A stretch of DNA of 64,000 nucleotides from Lepidostoma basale (taxonomy: Eukaryota > Arthropoda > Insecta > Trichoptera > Lepidostomatidae). Both the position numbers and the translations under genes were made by a program. The stretch is taken from positions 585,626-649,625 of the forward strand of contig JAHDVF020000861.1 of the NCBI GenBank assembly GCA_022606425.2, in the 5' to 3' direction. Below the pieces are notes generated by a model. That model had not been told where the DNA came from, did no database searches, and saw nothing but the letters and a program-made list of their open reading frames with translations. Shown here in pieces: positions 33,995 through 44,535 of this stretch. Position 1 is the stretch's first letter; each line of letters opens with the position of its first letter.

Positions 33995-34485
33995 GTTCCT
34001 ATCTAAAAAGGATCGATTTGTTTAATCTCTATGAAAGAGCTGAAAGGGTTTAATGCAGGTGCAAAAATGAACAGTGTCAGTAAGGTGTATGCTGTATGCG
34101 GATGACGCTGTGCTACTTGCAGACAACATGAACTACAAGCCCTGGTGCATACATGCGATACAATTTGATGATAAAATGAATAAATCCAAGGTGATGATTT
34201 TTGAAAAAGAAGAAAGCCAGTCTGCAACATTAGCGTGAACGGTGAAAATCTGGAATAAATGGAAAAAATTGTTTATTAAGGAAGTATGCTTACAAAGAAT
34301 GGGGAAGTGGAAAAGGTTATTGGAAGAAGGGTTAAGGCAGGCAATAATGTTGCACTTAACGTTATCTTCGCAAACAAAAGAATATCCAAAAAAGCTATTA
34401 TGGCAGTTCCAATTGTGTTCTCGTGCCGAACCTTATGTAAGAAAGTGAAGCATGGGACTGGCAAAAGAAGGATGAAAGTATGCAT
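33995..34485 (+). pseudogene. LINE reverse transcriptase palm and thumb fragment
   Basis: This is the only LINE-A/B-type piece here that still has the catalytic box: LYADDAVLLADN (about 34093-34130), where the two Asp bind metal. It is followed by MNKSKVMIFEKEES, SMLTKNGEVEKVIGRRVKAG, then a jump to KHGTGKRRMKV. Internal deletions and frameshifts are frequent. A reversed LINE-C piece abuts at 34487. Confidence 0.7.
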
Positions 34486-34486
34486 A

Positions 34487-34908
34487 CTTCTTCTTTTACA
34501 AGTGCCCTGTCGGGTCCCCCCAACGTTGGCGATCACCTCGGCGAACCTGTCCCTGTCCTGCGCCGCTCGGAACAGCTCCTTCATACTTCGGATGCCGATC
34601 CACTCCCTCACGTTTCGCAGCCAGGACATCTGTCTCCTACCGGGCCCTCGGCGTCCCTCAATTTTCCCCTCCAATATCAGTTGGAGAAGGTGGTATTTTC
34701 CCCACGCAGTATTTGACCCAGATGTGAAATCTTCCGAACTTTGATAGTTGACAACAGCTCTCTGTCAACTCGAGCTCGTCTCAGGACTTCGGTATTGGTA
34801 ACCATATCTGTCCAGGGAATTCTGAGTATTCGGCGATAGAGCCACATTTCAAATGCTTCCAGTCTGTTCATTGAGTTGACTTTTAAGGTGCATACTAATG
34901 CATACAAA
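34487..34908 (-). pseudogene. LINE-C fragment
   Basis: Minus strand: LKVNSMNRLEAFEMWLYRRI, LRIPWTDMVTNTEVLRRARV, RKISHLGQILRGENTTF, then after a frameshift GKIEGRRGPGRRQMSWLRNV and FAEVIANVGGT, with a short (GAA)n at 34487-34495. Very similar to 58.35-59.1 kb. Confidence 0.8.
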
Positions 34909-35029
34909 ATATGTTTTTTTTTTTTTAATTATTTCATAAAACGGAGCATTTTCTACAGCGCCCTTGAGATACGAAATTCATAAAAATGGCGCTCTATCTA
35001 TAAATTATCCAATTTATTTTTATTATAAA

Positions 35030-35112
35030 TGCAGTAAAAGTGAGATCTGGCGGTCCATTATGTCTGCCTACCCCTGGGGGGAGACAGCGTGATGATTAGT
35101 TAGTTAGTTTTA
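35030..35112 (+). pseudogene. LINE-A 3'-terminal scrap
   Basis: ggcggtccattatgtctgcctacccct...gagacagcgtgatgattagttagttag: the last ~60 bp and tail only. Confidence 0.6.
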
Positions 35113-35304
35113 TCGCTTCACCACACTTTCCATGTCTAGCATTCACGGTTAATAATAATAATAATATGCTAACTTTTAAAGCGCCGTTTTTGTGATGTAA
35201 TCACATCAAGGGCGCATTAAGACGTGTTTTAAATCTAAATGTGAACGCTGCATCTGATTGATATTCGCGATCGATTAGAAAGTATAATAGAACAAAATAT
35301 GCAA

Positions 35305-35595
35305 GTTTTAAATTGGGTATGAAATATGAAAAATATGGGTTTTCAGCTTAGATCTGAAGTCTGACGGATTATTGATGCATTTGAGGTGTGAAGGAAGATT
35401 GTTCCAAGCTGATGGACCGGCTACCGCAAACGCTCGATTCCCGAAATTTGTACTAGGGCAACGCTTTGGCTCAACTAATCTTCCTATTGCCGAGGAGTTC
35501 GCCAAGCGAAGTATGGATTTATGTGTAGCGAGGACGGTTATATGTAGCGAGACAATAATAGGAAGTAGAATTTTTTACAGTCTCCGTTGTATATT
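35305..35595 (-). pseudogene. Non-LTR reverse transcriptase C-terminus (type F)
   Basis: Minus-strand frame includes LRLANSSAIGRLVEPKRCPS, FGNRAFAVAGPSAWNNLPSH and FRSKLKTHIFHISY before the stop. The (S/A)FxVAGPxxWNxLP...F+xxLKTHLF pattern is a known C-terminal signature of jockey/CR1-like non-LTR proteins. A related plus-strand copy is at 52.35-52.52 kb. Confidence 0.75.
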
Positions 35596-35929
35596 TTGTA
35601 TGATTCAACATAATATAATCCAAGTGTATGGGTATGATGTCTTGTGTGTATTCATTTCCTTACTCATCGGATGATTTCCATGCACGGTTATGAGGCAGAT
35701 GTTATATGCGTCTTGATTGAAACAGTCACTGAGCATCTGTGAAATGTGCAAAATCATACATAACCATTCATTATATAATATAACTGTAATCAGGAATTCG
35801 TTTTTAGTGTGCATACATAACTCATATTGAGATGAAAGATATTTTTACAGTTTTATGCATTAAATATTATGATTAAATTGATAGAACGACTTGGAGTTAT
35901 GAATGTTACGACTAAAATGATTTTTCTTC

Positions 35930-36030
35930 TTCTTCTTCCTCTTCGTTAAGGTCGTATGACCTGTTTGTTACGGTGGGCTCTCCTGGGATGATGATGTACA
36001 GCCATCTCTCCATCTCTTGTGAATCATATT
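35930..36030 (-). repeat. LINE 3' end (type G)
   Basis: (GAAGAA)n tail at 35930-35945 on the minus strand, next to ggtcgtatgacc and catcatcatcc strings also seen at 52.59-52.98 kb. Confidence 0.5.
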
Positions 36031-36124
36031 TTTGAGATAAAATGAATTTAAGATTTTTTAATTTATCGAGGTCAGGTGTTGTTAAAATTAATTAAAAAAT
36101 ATCTGTTGGTCATACTCAAACTTT

Positions 36125-36390
36125 TATTTTCTTCTTAATTTGTGAACATAACTGTATGTCGAAACCAACTCAGGGATCCTTAATAATTTTACTTATGATG
36201 CAATCATCTGACTTATATTTCTCCATTATTTTGTTGTTCTATCATATATCCGTTTCCTGCACATTATTCTCAGTGCTCTTATTTTTTCTATATTTATCCT
36301 ACTTTCATTCTTCTTTTGCCATCTCCAAGCTTCATTTCAAGTAGGCACTAGAACTCCATTATGTACTGCCATCTTTGCTTAAGTGAATAT
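36125..36390 (-). pseudogene. LINE-B fragment
   Basis: Minus strand: MAVHNGVLVPT, KLGDGKRRMKVG, MRSTENNVQETDI, ADDCIISKIIKDP. This corresponds to the region just after the reverse transcriptase palm. No 3' end. Confidence 0.6.
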
Positions 36391-36419
36391 ATTTCTATTT
36401 GCAGCAATGACTTCATTTA

Positions 36420-36835
36420 TATGTTATAAAATACGATTGCAGCAACTTTTAAAAAGCGAGTTTCCGTGAGATTGTCTCGCCAGACAGCACACAAGGCTCG
36501 CAGTGACCTCAGTTAACTCCAAAAACATTTGGCCGCTTTCCCGCTTTTCTTCATCTCCGCTTGCATCGATTGGCTCTCCATCCCTTTCCCCTTCCTTTGT
36601 TCCCTCCTCCCCCCTCTCGTCCACCCCCCCCCCCCCTAGCCTCCTGTGCGCTCCTTCCGGTTTTCTCCGTGAGAACAAAGCATCTTCCTCTATTATTTTG
36701 CCTCCTTCAACTCTTGGACCGAACGGAAACTCTCGATTTTGTCTTTGTTTAGTTGCAACTTGGGAATAATTTTTCAAAGAATGCATACTTTGCCCTATTT
36801 TCGTCATTTTGTTAGCCATGGTAACGTCCCTTTAT
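36420..36835. other. GC/C-rich block with poly-C tract
   Basis: Contains an uninterrupted C run at about 36626-36640 and strong C/T bias on the plus strand from 36540 to 36680. Overlapping frames exist on both strands (88 to 131 codons), but none looks like a known protein. It may be single-copy host DNA. Confidence 0.3.
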
Positions 36836-36924
36836 TCTTCTTTGTGATTATATCTGTAAAAATGATCAAAATCATCATGCTTGCATTACACATTGCATGA
36901 ATGTACATTGATGGTAATAAGTTA

Positions 36925-37095
36925 TTATGTAATAATTAAATAAAACGATGTTTTTTAACTACTTCCGAAACCGGTCGCTGTCGAAATAAAGACAAAAGTG
37001 GAAGTAGTTAAAAACATCGTTTTATTGAATTATTATTTAAAATAAACTTTCATCCAGAGATTTCAGTAAAATCATTTGATTATCTTAAAAATAAG
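36925..37095. repeat. Family C copy with collapsed centre
   Basis: The left arm tip (aaaacgatgttttttaactacttcc) is joined straight to the plus-strand arm from GAAACCGGUCGCUG onward. Stem II and the 5' core are lost. It extends past the palindrome into the same flank as 28440-28475. Confidence 0.6.
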
Positions 37096-37139
37096 TTATT
37101 ATGATATATTTGCCTCTGAATTTTGAAAGTTGTCTTATA

Positions 37140-37462
37140 TTCGTCTTGGAAATCTTTATCGACTCCAAAGGGTATCATGTCAAGGATTCCTAGATGGTTT
37201 GGACGTATGGAACGAATGGATGAGAGAAGAATGCTTAAAATGTTATAAACAAGCACTGTAAGTGAAAAGATAAGCTGTGAGAGACCAAGGAAAGCATGGC
37301 ATGACCAAATTAATCAAATGCTAAAAGGCGGCCACATTCGAAATCGGAAAAATCGACGATGGTGCATCTTATGATGTATAAATGTAGATTAAGCTAAAGA
37401 GGTATGTCAGGACAGCAGTATGGTGGTCCATCTTCTTCGGTGGTTAGTTAGTTAGTTAGGAT
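37140..37462 (+). pseudogene. LINE-B fragment
   Basis: Plus strand: SRFLDGLDVWNEWMRE (shifted FGRMERMDERRM), SERPRKAWHDQINQMLKGGH, IRNRKNRRWCI, MCRLS-like debris, ending ggtggttagttagttag. Several indels, and the last coding part is deleted. Confidence 0.7.
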
Positions 37463-37943
37463 GTCTGTTGAAACGCCAACATTGCCAACAACAACTGTAC
37501 ACAGTTTCATCTCAATAGAATGATACCTGGAATACATCATTGAATGTTACTCTAAATAAATAGATATAAAAAGACAGTGGCGTGGAAGCGAATGGAGGAA
37601 ATGGGAGTGGATTGTTTGGGAGTAGATAGGAATAGGCTGAAGAAAAAGAAAATAAACGTATTTTATTTGATATCTTTTGTTTATAATTGTTCAAATATTA
37701 CTAGAATTGCCCCACATATGTAATTTCGACGCTTCTTGCAGTCTCTTTGTGCTTAGAGCTTTTAATTTCCTTTGTGGTGTTGCAAGGCTGCCGTGTAGAT
37801 CTGGGACCGATTTATACCGAAATGAGGTAAATAGGCACCGCATTTCACACGGGGAGTGCGCACAGTCAGCTTCGTAATACTATGCAATAAGGATAAACAG
37901 AGTAATTGAAATCTAAATTTTATGTTATGAAGTAGTTATTTTT

Positions 37944-38630
37944 AAGGATTAATTGTATCTCCGCTGGACCGACGATCTGAAGAGCATTGCTGGACATGGA
38001 TGGATGGGAGCGGCAATGGATAGGGGGCGGTGGCGGGCTTTGGGAGAGGCCTACATTCAGCAGTGGAGGACAGACGGCTGATGATGATGATTTGTATCTC
38101 AATAGAGACGAATATGTAAATTGTTTTCTGGTAACAGAATATGGTGGTCGAGACGCTTACAGGACTTATGACCTGTCATTGGTTGGGTTAAGCGATCGCT
38201 TTATGTTAACAACATTCCCCGTCATTTTCGAAATGTTGTATAAAAACTGGTCCAAGTTAAAAGCATAAAAATTGGAGAGCCATCTCCAGGCGTTGTGTAG
38301 CACTGTATGATAATTGCATAGCCTTTCACATTGCATTAATAAAGATTTTCTGCTTAATGCTTACATCTTATCTTAATAGATGGCGCTAGTGTAGATTGAA
38401 CTAAAAAATGTGAAGTGTTTCTCAACATAGTAGCATATATACATCTTTCAAAAATTTGTCAGGCGTGGTGGTCGTAAGAAGGGCGGAATGGGGAATGTTA
38501 TATTACATAAAGCGATCGCTTAACCCAACCAATGACAGGTCATAAGTCCTGTATGGTAAACGCCTCGACCACTATATTCCATTTCCAAAATAATTTACAT
38601 CTTCGTCTCTATTGAGATACAATTAATCCT
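37944..38630. mobile_element. Inverted-repeat element, long form, with 30-bp duplication
   Basis: AGGATTAATTG starts the left end and CAATTAATCCT closes the right end. The terminal inverted repeats extend over ~45 bp, and further inverted blocks include agcgatcgctt. The same 30-bp sequence with one mismatch lies on both sides (37915-37944 and 38631-38660). A 130-bp LINE piece sits inside the left end. No transposase frame is seen. Confidence 0.7.
37962..38091 (+). pseudogene. Non-LTR C-terminal insertion with 9-bp duplication
   Basis: A 130-bp insertion coding RWTDDLKSIAGHGWMGAAMD and then RWRALGEAYIQQWRTDG, a stop, and (GAT)n. TTGTATCTC occurs on both sides (37953-37961 and 38092-38100). 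Same LINE as 6.1-6.6 kb. Confidence 0.85.
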
Positions 38631-38679
38631 AAATTTTATGTAATGAAGTAGTTATTTTTAACGTACGATACAACATGTC

Positions 38680-38880
38680 TCTCGAAAGGGGTAGGTATAA
38701 AGAATGGACCGCCACATCGTTCTACCCTGACATACTTCTCTCGCTACCTTGCATCTTGCACGAACGTCGATTTCTTCGACATTTTACATAATATTTGATT
38801 GATTTGATCGTGCCCGTTGTTTCTTGGACTTCCTCTATTTCTTGTTCCGTATACATCGTTAATATATACTTTCTTTTCCA
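38680..38880 (-). pseudogene. LINE-A fragment
   Basis: Minus strand: KVYINDVYGTRNRGSPRNNG, HDQINQI, EKSTFVQDA, then the 3' end tcgaaaggggtaggtataaag reversed at 38685-38700, with frameshifts. Confidence 0.65.
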
Positions 38881-38989
38881 ATTAGATATTTGGTCCAGCC
38901 TTTTTTAAAAAATCGCATTAAAATCGCATTTATTTGAAAGGTAAAATAAAAAAATAAGCGGCATTTGACACTGTTTGGGGCCAATAGAT

Positions 38990-39187
38990 TTTGAACCATT
39001 GTGGGTGTTGCACGATCGAAGTATGCGCGGGAGATGCCTATTGGTGGCGATGAGGTTCGCAACCCATCACACCGCGTCTCCCGCAGAGCGAAAAGAGAAG
39101 GATGGAGTGCCGCATCAGTAAAAGTGTGACAGTCCATTCTTTCTGCCTACCCTTTCAGGGAGATGGCGTGATGGTTAGTTAGTTAGT
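38990..39187 (+). repeat. SINE-2 copy in mariner debris
   Basis: A ~190-bp SINE-2 from gtgttgcacgatcgaag to gatggcgtgatggttagttagttag. It interrupts the second mariner type: that element's 3' flank appears before (38925) and its coding end after (39200). Confidence 0.75.
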
Positions 39188-39194
39188 TTAAAAT

Positions 39195-39450
39195 AAAAAA
39201 TCTATCAAAATATTGCCCATCGTCAGTCACTACTTTTCCCATCTTTCTGGCTATATATGAATCCATCGTCGAAGGGTAATCCACCTTTTGAGGTAATCCA
39301 GGCATCGACCCAATTCTCGACATCTGCATAAGAATGAAAGTGTTGCTCTTCTAAGGCATTCGTCATGGATGTGAACAAGTGTTAGTGCGATGGTGCCACG
39401 TCTGGTGAATAAGGTGGGTGCAGTTGAATCTCCCAACTCACCAATATTTA
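39195..39450 (-). pseudogene. Second mariner type, C-terminal remnant
   Basis: Minus strand: LGDSTAPTLFTRRGTIALTL (in a shifted frame), CRELGRCLDYLKR and a worn DDGN(I/Y)L end. This is the counterpart of 19405-19720. No intact frame. Confidence 0.5.
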
Positions 39451-39719
39451 TTGTGTAACGTGTCGTGTTATGAAGTTATGTTTATCCTCTGAATGTGGTC
39501 TCTCCACAATCATCTTAATAATTCACATGAAATAAATTTAAATTTACTTTTTTTTTGTATTCTTCATCATTCACCATTCAGCTTCACCATTCGTCTAATT
39601 CCGGAAAAAAATCAGCCGTTTTAAATAGATTAAGTTCTTTTTATTTATTTAGTAATATATTTTATATTCTAATTTAATTGGGTGCTTTTTTTCAATGTAT
39701 ATATATATTTTTAAATATT

Positions 39720-39895
39720 TGATGGCGCTTATCTAAAATGGTAAAATGATAATCAAATGATTTTACTGAAATCTTTTGATGGAAGTTTATTTATAATAAT
39801 AATGAAATAAAACGATGTTTTTCAGTCTGTCGATGCCAGCGAGCCTGGGGAAACCGGTCGCGGTCGAAATAAAGACAAACGTGGTATAAGGATAT
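39720..39895 (+). repeat. Family C copy, single arm
   Basis: Plus strand: CUGUCGAU, GCCAG/CUGGG (one mismatch), GAAACCGGUC, then gtcgaaataaagacaaacgtgg. A reversed flank with aatcaaatgattttactgaaatc precedes it. Confidence 0.6.
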
Positions 39896-40204
39896 TTAAT
39901 ATAAAACCTATGTGTTTTTAATGCTGTTGGCTGTACACTACACTAGGCGCGCCCTACTTTCGTTGCTCCTTTGTGTGCAGCTCACGACACGAGTGTTGCC
40001 AGCCGTACGAAATAAAAATGTGCAAAATACGCGACCTATTAAATCCCGAGCAGAGTTACTTCCTCTTTAAACTGAAGATCATGCAAATTTCTTTTTAATT
40101 GTGATATTTTCTCTTCTTCTTAGACCAATCATTCACAAAGCAGTCTATATCGACCCCTAGGAGTCGATTCTGACCTGCAAGAGGTCCACCACTTGAATGA
40201 TAAA

Positions 40205-40520
40205 AAATGAAACGTTTTCCTCGGTCTTCCCCTATTTCTAGTTGCATTTACATCGTTAACATATATTTTTTTACCATATTCATTCATTCATTCTTTCCAT
40301 GTGTCCAAACCATCTTAATGATTCTTTCATTATTTTGTTCATAACACCATTCGCACCGCATTCACTTCTTATATTTTCATTCAACACTCTATCATACACA
40401 GAGTATCCACACATTCATCTAAGAGATCTAATTTCTACTGCATTTATTCTACTTTCATCCTTCTTTTGCCAGTTCCATGCTTCGCTTCCATACATAAGGG
40501 TCGGTACAAGAACGCCAATT
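40205..40520 (-). pseudogene. LINE-A fragment
   Basis: Minus strand: TLMYGSEAWNWQKKDESRIN, IRSLRxMCGYSVYDRVLNEN, RSECGANGVMNKIMKESLRW, HMERMNEYG, VNDVNATRNRGRPRKT. The 3' end is missing. Confidence 0.8.
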
Positions 40521-40607
40521 TTCACGGAGTATCTTTATACTTCCACCTTCTGGCATACCATACATAGAGTTAGCAAATGGCTATTTCTCTTACGTCTGTT
40601 GGACTAA

Positions 40608-41045
40608 CTAACTAACTAACCATCACGCCATTTCCCCGGAGGGGTAGGCAGAGAGGATGGATTGCCACAATGCTCTGTCCTGGCATACCTCTCGGGATTC
40701 CTCTACATGCATACATCGTACCATGCACGCACGTCGATTATTCCGACTTCGAATGTGGCCGCCTTTTAGTAATTGATTAATTTGGTCATGCCATGTTTTC
40801 CTCGGTCGTCCTCGGCTTCTTTTTCCATTCAAGCTGCTTGTGTACAACTTTTTAACCATTCTACTCTCATCCATTCGTTCTATATGTCAAAACCATCTCA
40901 GGGATCCTTTTTTAATTTTATCCATGTTGCAGTCATCTGCCTTACATTTCTTTCTTGTTCGGTATTCTATCATACAACGTTTTCCCGCACATTCTTCTTA
41001 GTGATCTCATTTCTACGGCGTTTATCCTGCTTCCATTTCTGTTGG
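40608..41045 (-). pseudogene. LINE-B fragment
   Basis: Minus strand from QKWKQDKRRRNEITKKNVRE (shifted) through DPxMVLTYRTNG, MDESRMVKKLYTSSLNGK, RSRGRPRKTWHDQINQLLKG, RCMHVEESREVCQDRALWQS, ending SAYPSGEMA at 40623, then the tail. Confidence 0.8.
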
Positions 41046-41414
41046 ACTCGTTGTTGGATATGTGATTTGATGGTTGTTTTATACACGGTCGTTGTTTTAT
41101 ACACGATGGTTGTTTTTTACATGATGGTTATTTTATTGTTTTGGGGGTCAGGTGTGTGGTCTGGAGTGTTCCTGCGAAAGAGGGCAAGCGAGGATTTAAG
41201 GATCTATGCTTAATCCTACTATTATCTCGGCCAAGACTGCATTAATGAATGACCATAGTTGCATCGTATGGTGAGATTACTCTTATTCTTTTAGGTAAGA
41301 TGCTGATTTCAAGGGGTAAAAAAGAGTAGCAATGACTTGATGATTTTTTTTTTTTTTTATGTACACAACAGGTCGTTTGGACCCAATTACTGCATACAAT
41401 TTTTATTTTTAGCT

Positions 41415-41530
41415 ATTATATTGATTCTCGTGACATGCGATAGGTAGCCAATCTATCGCCATTTTATTGTCACGTGAATTCTACACCAGACCAAAGACAG
41501 TGTGACAATCACACTGCCATCGCCGGGATA
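41415..41530 (-). repeat. SINE-1 copy 3, truncated
   Basis: Minus-strand SINE-1 body (tattgattctcgtgacatg to cactgccatcgccggga). The tRNA-like head is missing upstream of the B-box. Confidence 0.75.
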
Positions 41531-41692
41531 TATAATAGCATCCTGCGTGAGACCATTTTATTTGAGGAAATACGTGGTTGACTATCAGAGGAATGTTGGT
41601 ATAGAGGGCATTCGTTATTATATATTTTTTCTGTTTTTTTCTAGATATCAGGTCGTAGAAAAGCATTCGCTGAAATATTCTTACTTTATTCA

Positions 41693-41970
41693 CTTATATC
41701 GCACCGTGAGTGTAAAACCGAGATAACAGCAAATATAAATTTTGGAGATATGGGAGTTTAAAGACTTCATATTGCCTGGAAAAAACTGTTTTTTTTTTTA
41801 AATAAACCAATGTTTTTCGGTTTATAGATATATTACTTTAAACTGAAAATCATTGGTTTTTTAAAATAAAAACAGTTTTTCCAAGCAATACGAAGTCTTT
41901 AAACTCCCATATCTCCAAACTGTATATTTGCACTTGTTTCGGTTTTACACTCACGGTGCGATATGTACCT
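41693..41970. repeat. Large palindrome, unclassified
   Basis: About 275 bp reading almost the same on both strands: tatcgcaccgtgagtgtaaa at 41697, mirrored at 41948-41967. The centre lies around 41830, with tttcggtttatagat between complementary accaatg/cattggt strings. No target duplication established and no hammerhead core seen. Confidence 0.6.
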
Positions 41971-42335
41971 ATAGATGGTTGAGGTATTAGTTTTGTAAAA
42001 CTCCATTATTAATTTATAATAGTAAACTAAATTGTTTAGTGGTTTTACTTAGATTATAAACGTATATAATGGAAATTTTTTAGTTGTTAAATAAAACAAT
42101 TTTACTTTCTAAGTTCTAAGAAAAACCTAAAAATTGTTTTATTTAACAACTCAAAAATTTGCATTATATATGTTCTTCCCCACCCTTAAGATTTCTAAAT
42201 TCAATATAAGGAAACACTGTTTGGCGATTAGATTTAGTTTGAGAATGCCCTCGCAAGGCGAAACAAAGTTGTCACAATTTATATAACTTACATAAATTAA
42301 ATCCAAGTAAAACCACTAAACAATCGTGTTTAATA
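41970..42335 (+). repeat. Family B repeat with hammerhead-like core
   Basis: The inverted arm centre lies at about 42060-42150 (aaataaaacaatttt). On the plus strand UUGAGAA (42239-42245), U, GCC/GGC (42247-42249/42257-42259), GAAA (42260-42263), stem III ACAA/UUGU (42263-42266/42269-42272) and C42273. The lead-in gatggttgaggtattagttttgtaaaactcc matches 10230. Confidence 0.65.
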
Positions 42336-42739
42336 ATATAAATCACTTATATGTATAAGTATGTACTTAAAATGTGTTAATATAGACAATAGTATTGCAA
42401 TATTAATTGCATATTAGCTTCGGTGGAAATACTTATTTATAAATACTTAATTACTTTGTATGCTTTATTCGCTGCGTAGCTCTCGCTGTCCGTTTATTCC
42501 CATATCTTTTCAGTTCAGAGATAATGTAATAATCTAGCTTGCTTATCTTAGAATTTGAAACCTTTGTTTTCTGTTTAAACGCTTAAAAGTATCATGTTAC
42601 CGGTAATACGTTTACTTTAATATTATCTGGCTCCCTTTTCACATGCATCTTGTTGCGTTTCTTCGTCTTATAATGGGCTATATTAGTATTTGTTTTAATG
42701 AGTGTAACTGCGTGTAACTCGTGTTAAAATGAGCTATAT

Positions 42740-43050
42740 TATAGATGAATTTGGTCATGCCATCCTTTCCTTGGTCTTCAATGGCTTCTCTTTGTACTCA
42801 CACTGCTTGTATAAAACATCTTAACCATTCTTCATTCGTCAATTCGTTCCATACGTCCAAACCATCTAGGGACCCTTTTTTTAATTTTACTAATGATGCA
42901 ATCATCTGCCTTACATATTTTCCTAATTTTTTTGTCTGGTATTCTATCGTATATCGTTTTTCTCACATTCTTCTCAGTGATCTCATTTCTACGGCATTTA
43001 TCCTACTTTCTTCCTTATTTTGCCAGCTCCAAGCTTCACTTCCATACTTA
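42740..43050 (-). pseudogene. LINE-B fragment
   Basis: Minus strand: MSKYGSEAWSWQNKEESRIN, MRSLRRM(x)EKRYTIEYQTKK, ADDCIISKIKKRVPRWFGRM, KMFYTSSVSTKR(x)H. The start and finish are cut and the 3' end is missing. Confidence 0.7.
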
Positions 43051-43069
43051 CTCATTGTATAATTAATAC

Positions 43070-43215
43070 GAATTAAAACGTCTGTTTTCTAGATATTGTA
43101 TTATATTTTGACTATTGACATTTGATTATGCCTTAGACAGGTTAAACGTTTAATTCGCATAAAATATTTTAAAACTTCTAGAAAACACACGTTTTCATTT
43201 GCATTAATTATTTTA
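43070..43215 (+). repeat. Family A copy, worn
   Basis: Plus strand tttgattatgccttagacaggttaaacgt (core with GAAA changed) and arms ttttctaga / tctagaaaac around it. Confidence 0.45.
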
Positions 43216-43594
43216 TATGGAAAAATTATTAAAAGTTAAAGCATTAACGCTGTGGAATTCTATTGTAATACACTTAATCCTTTATCTTTATATACCCTTT
43301 CTACTTTTAGTCTTCTAAGCTCTCATTCCCAATAATATTTTCTACGCAAATTATTCAATTATTAATAATATCTAGGCAAAATATGTCTTTTCAAATATAC
43401 GTTTTTTCCAAATTACAATTTTATATTATCACTTATAATTATTATGTATTATCACTGTTAAAAAAATAATTATTAGTTCTTAATGCAATTAGTCCAGGTA
43501 AAAACATGTTTTAAATTGAATTGTTCATTTGTTTTGTATCGATTTTTAAATGCGTTTTTTTATAAGTCTTTCATTGTTTAGTTTTTTGTTATAT

Positions 43595-43665
43595 ATGTAC
43601 ACCTGAAGAGGGAGGTCTCCTCCCAAACATGTGATATTTAATATTTAAGTGAAAAATAAACTGCA
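43595..43665 (+). repeat. Family G hammerhead-like relic
   Basis: CUGAAGA (43603-43609) leads directly into a 6-bp stem GGGAGG/CCUCCC with loop UCU (43610-43624). AAAC and the palindrome ACAUGU follow, then G. G12 is missing and position 17 is G, so cleavage is not expected. A single copy here, with no inverted partner seen. Confidence 0.4.
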
Positions 43666-43989
43666 TAATTTTTCAATTCCAAGGTGAATGTAATTCAAGA
43701 AACAGTAAATAATACTTATTGTATGCAATTTAAATCAGTACACCTTTGTGTAACACTTTGTTTTAGTCTAAACTCATTTTGCCATTATAAATATTGTAGG
43801 CTAACAAGGTAGCTTTGACAGAACAAACAACACTTAGGGATGTGGTTGTTTATCCGTTTCGCTTAAAGTAAGAGTCTTTGTGTGCCAAACTTGCTCACGG
43901 AACTCCTCAAGGTTGGTCTTTCCATTTTCGCCGGCTCCGTTACTCATTTCTCATTGATATTCTTTGTGACGTCAATTTCCTTTGAGTGT

Positions 43990-44180
43990 GAGCTGAAATT
44001 AAATAACGGTTTTCCTCGATGAAAGTGACAAAGGAAAACAGTTTTCGCACACTCGCTGTCGCCGTGAATGGAGGGACATTGTCTCTCAAGTTTGCGGCGG
44101 CTCTTGTTTGTGTTCGCGGTACAGCCACCGGCCATTGTGAATGCCTGCCTGAGACCCGAAATAATTACACATGTGAAATT
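43990..44180 (+). other. GC-richer segment with open frame, unknown
   Basis: Within a 98-codon frame (from 44019) the first ~50 codons are GC-richer than the surroundings and free of stops. The rest is a hydrophobic run in AT-rich DNA. I recognise no domain. It may be single-copy host DNA or nothing. Confidence 0.2.
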
Positions 44181-44535
44181 TTGTTTAATTTTACCATGTT
44201 CATACTTTTTTTATTCCTATTTTTCTTTGTGTATCTAGTATCCTACTTGTTAAAACTGTTGTATATGTATGGTTTTGTGTTATTAAGAAAATGTAATATT
44301 GTAACCTGGGAATAAAATAAATGGCGCACTCAAAGTCATTACTGCAAATAGAAATATATACACGGAAGGAAAGATGGCAGTACACAATGGATTTCTAGTG
44401 CCAACCCTCATGTATGGAAGTGAAGCTTGGAGCTGGCAAAAGAAGGATGAAAGCAGGATAAACGCCTTAGAAATGAGATCACTAAGAAGAATGTACGGGA
44501 AAACGTTGTATAATAGAATACCGAACGATGAAATA

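Noticed and set aside
36424..36819. 131-codon minus-strand frame opposite an 88-codon plus-strand frame
   Set aside because: The frame is a product of the C/T-rich tract. The peptide is low-complexity Gly/Glu/Arg with no recognisable domain.
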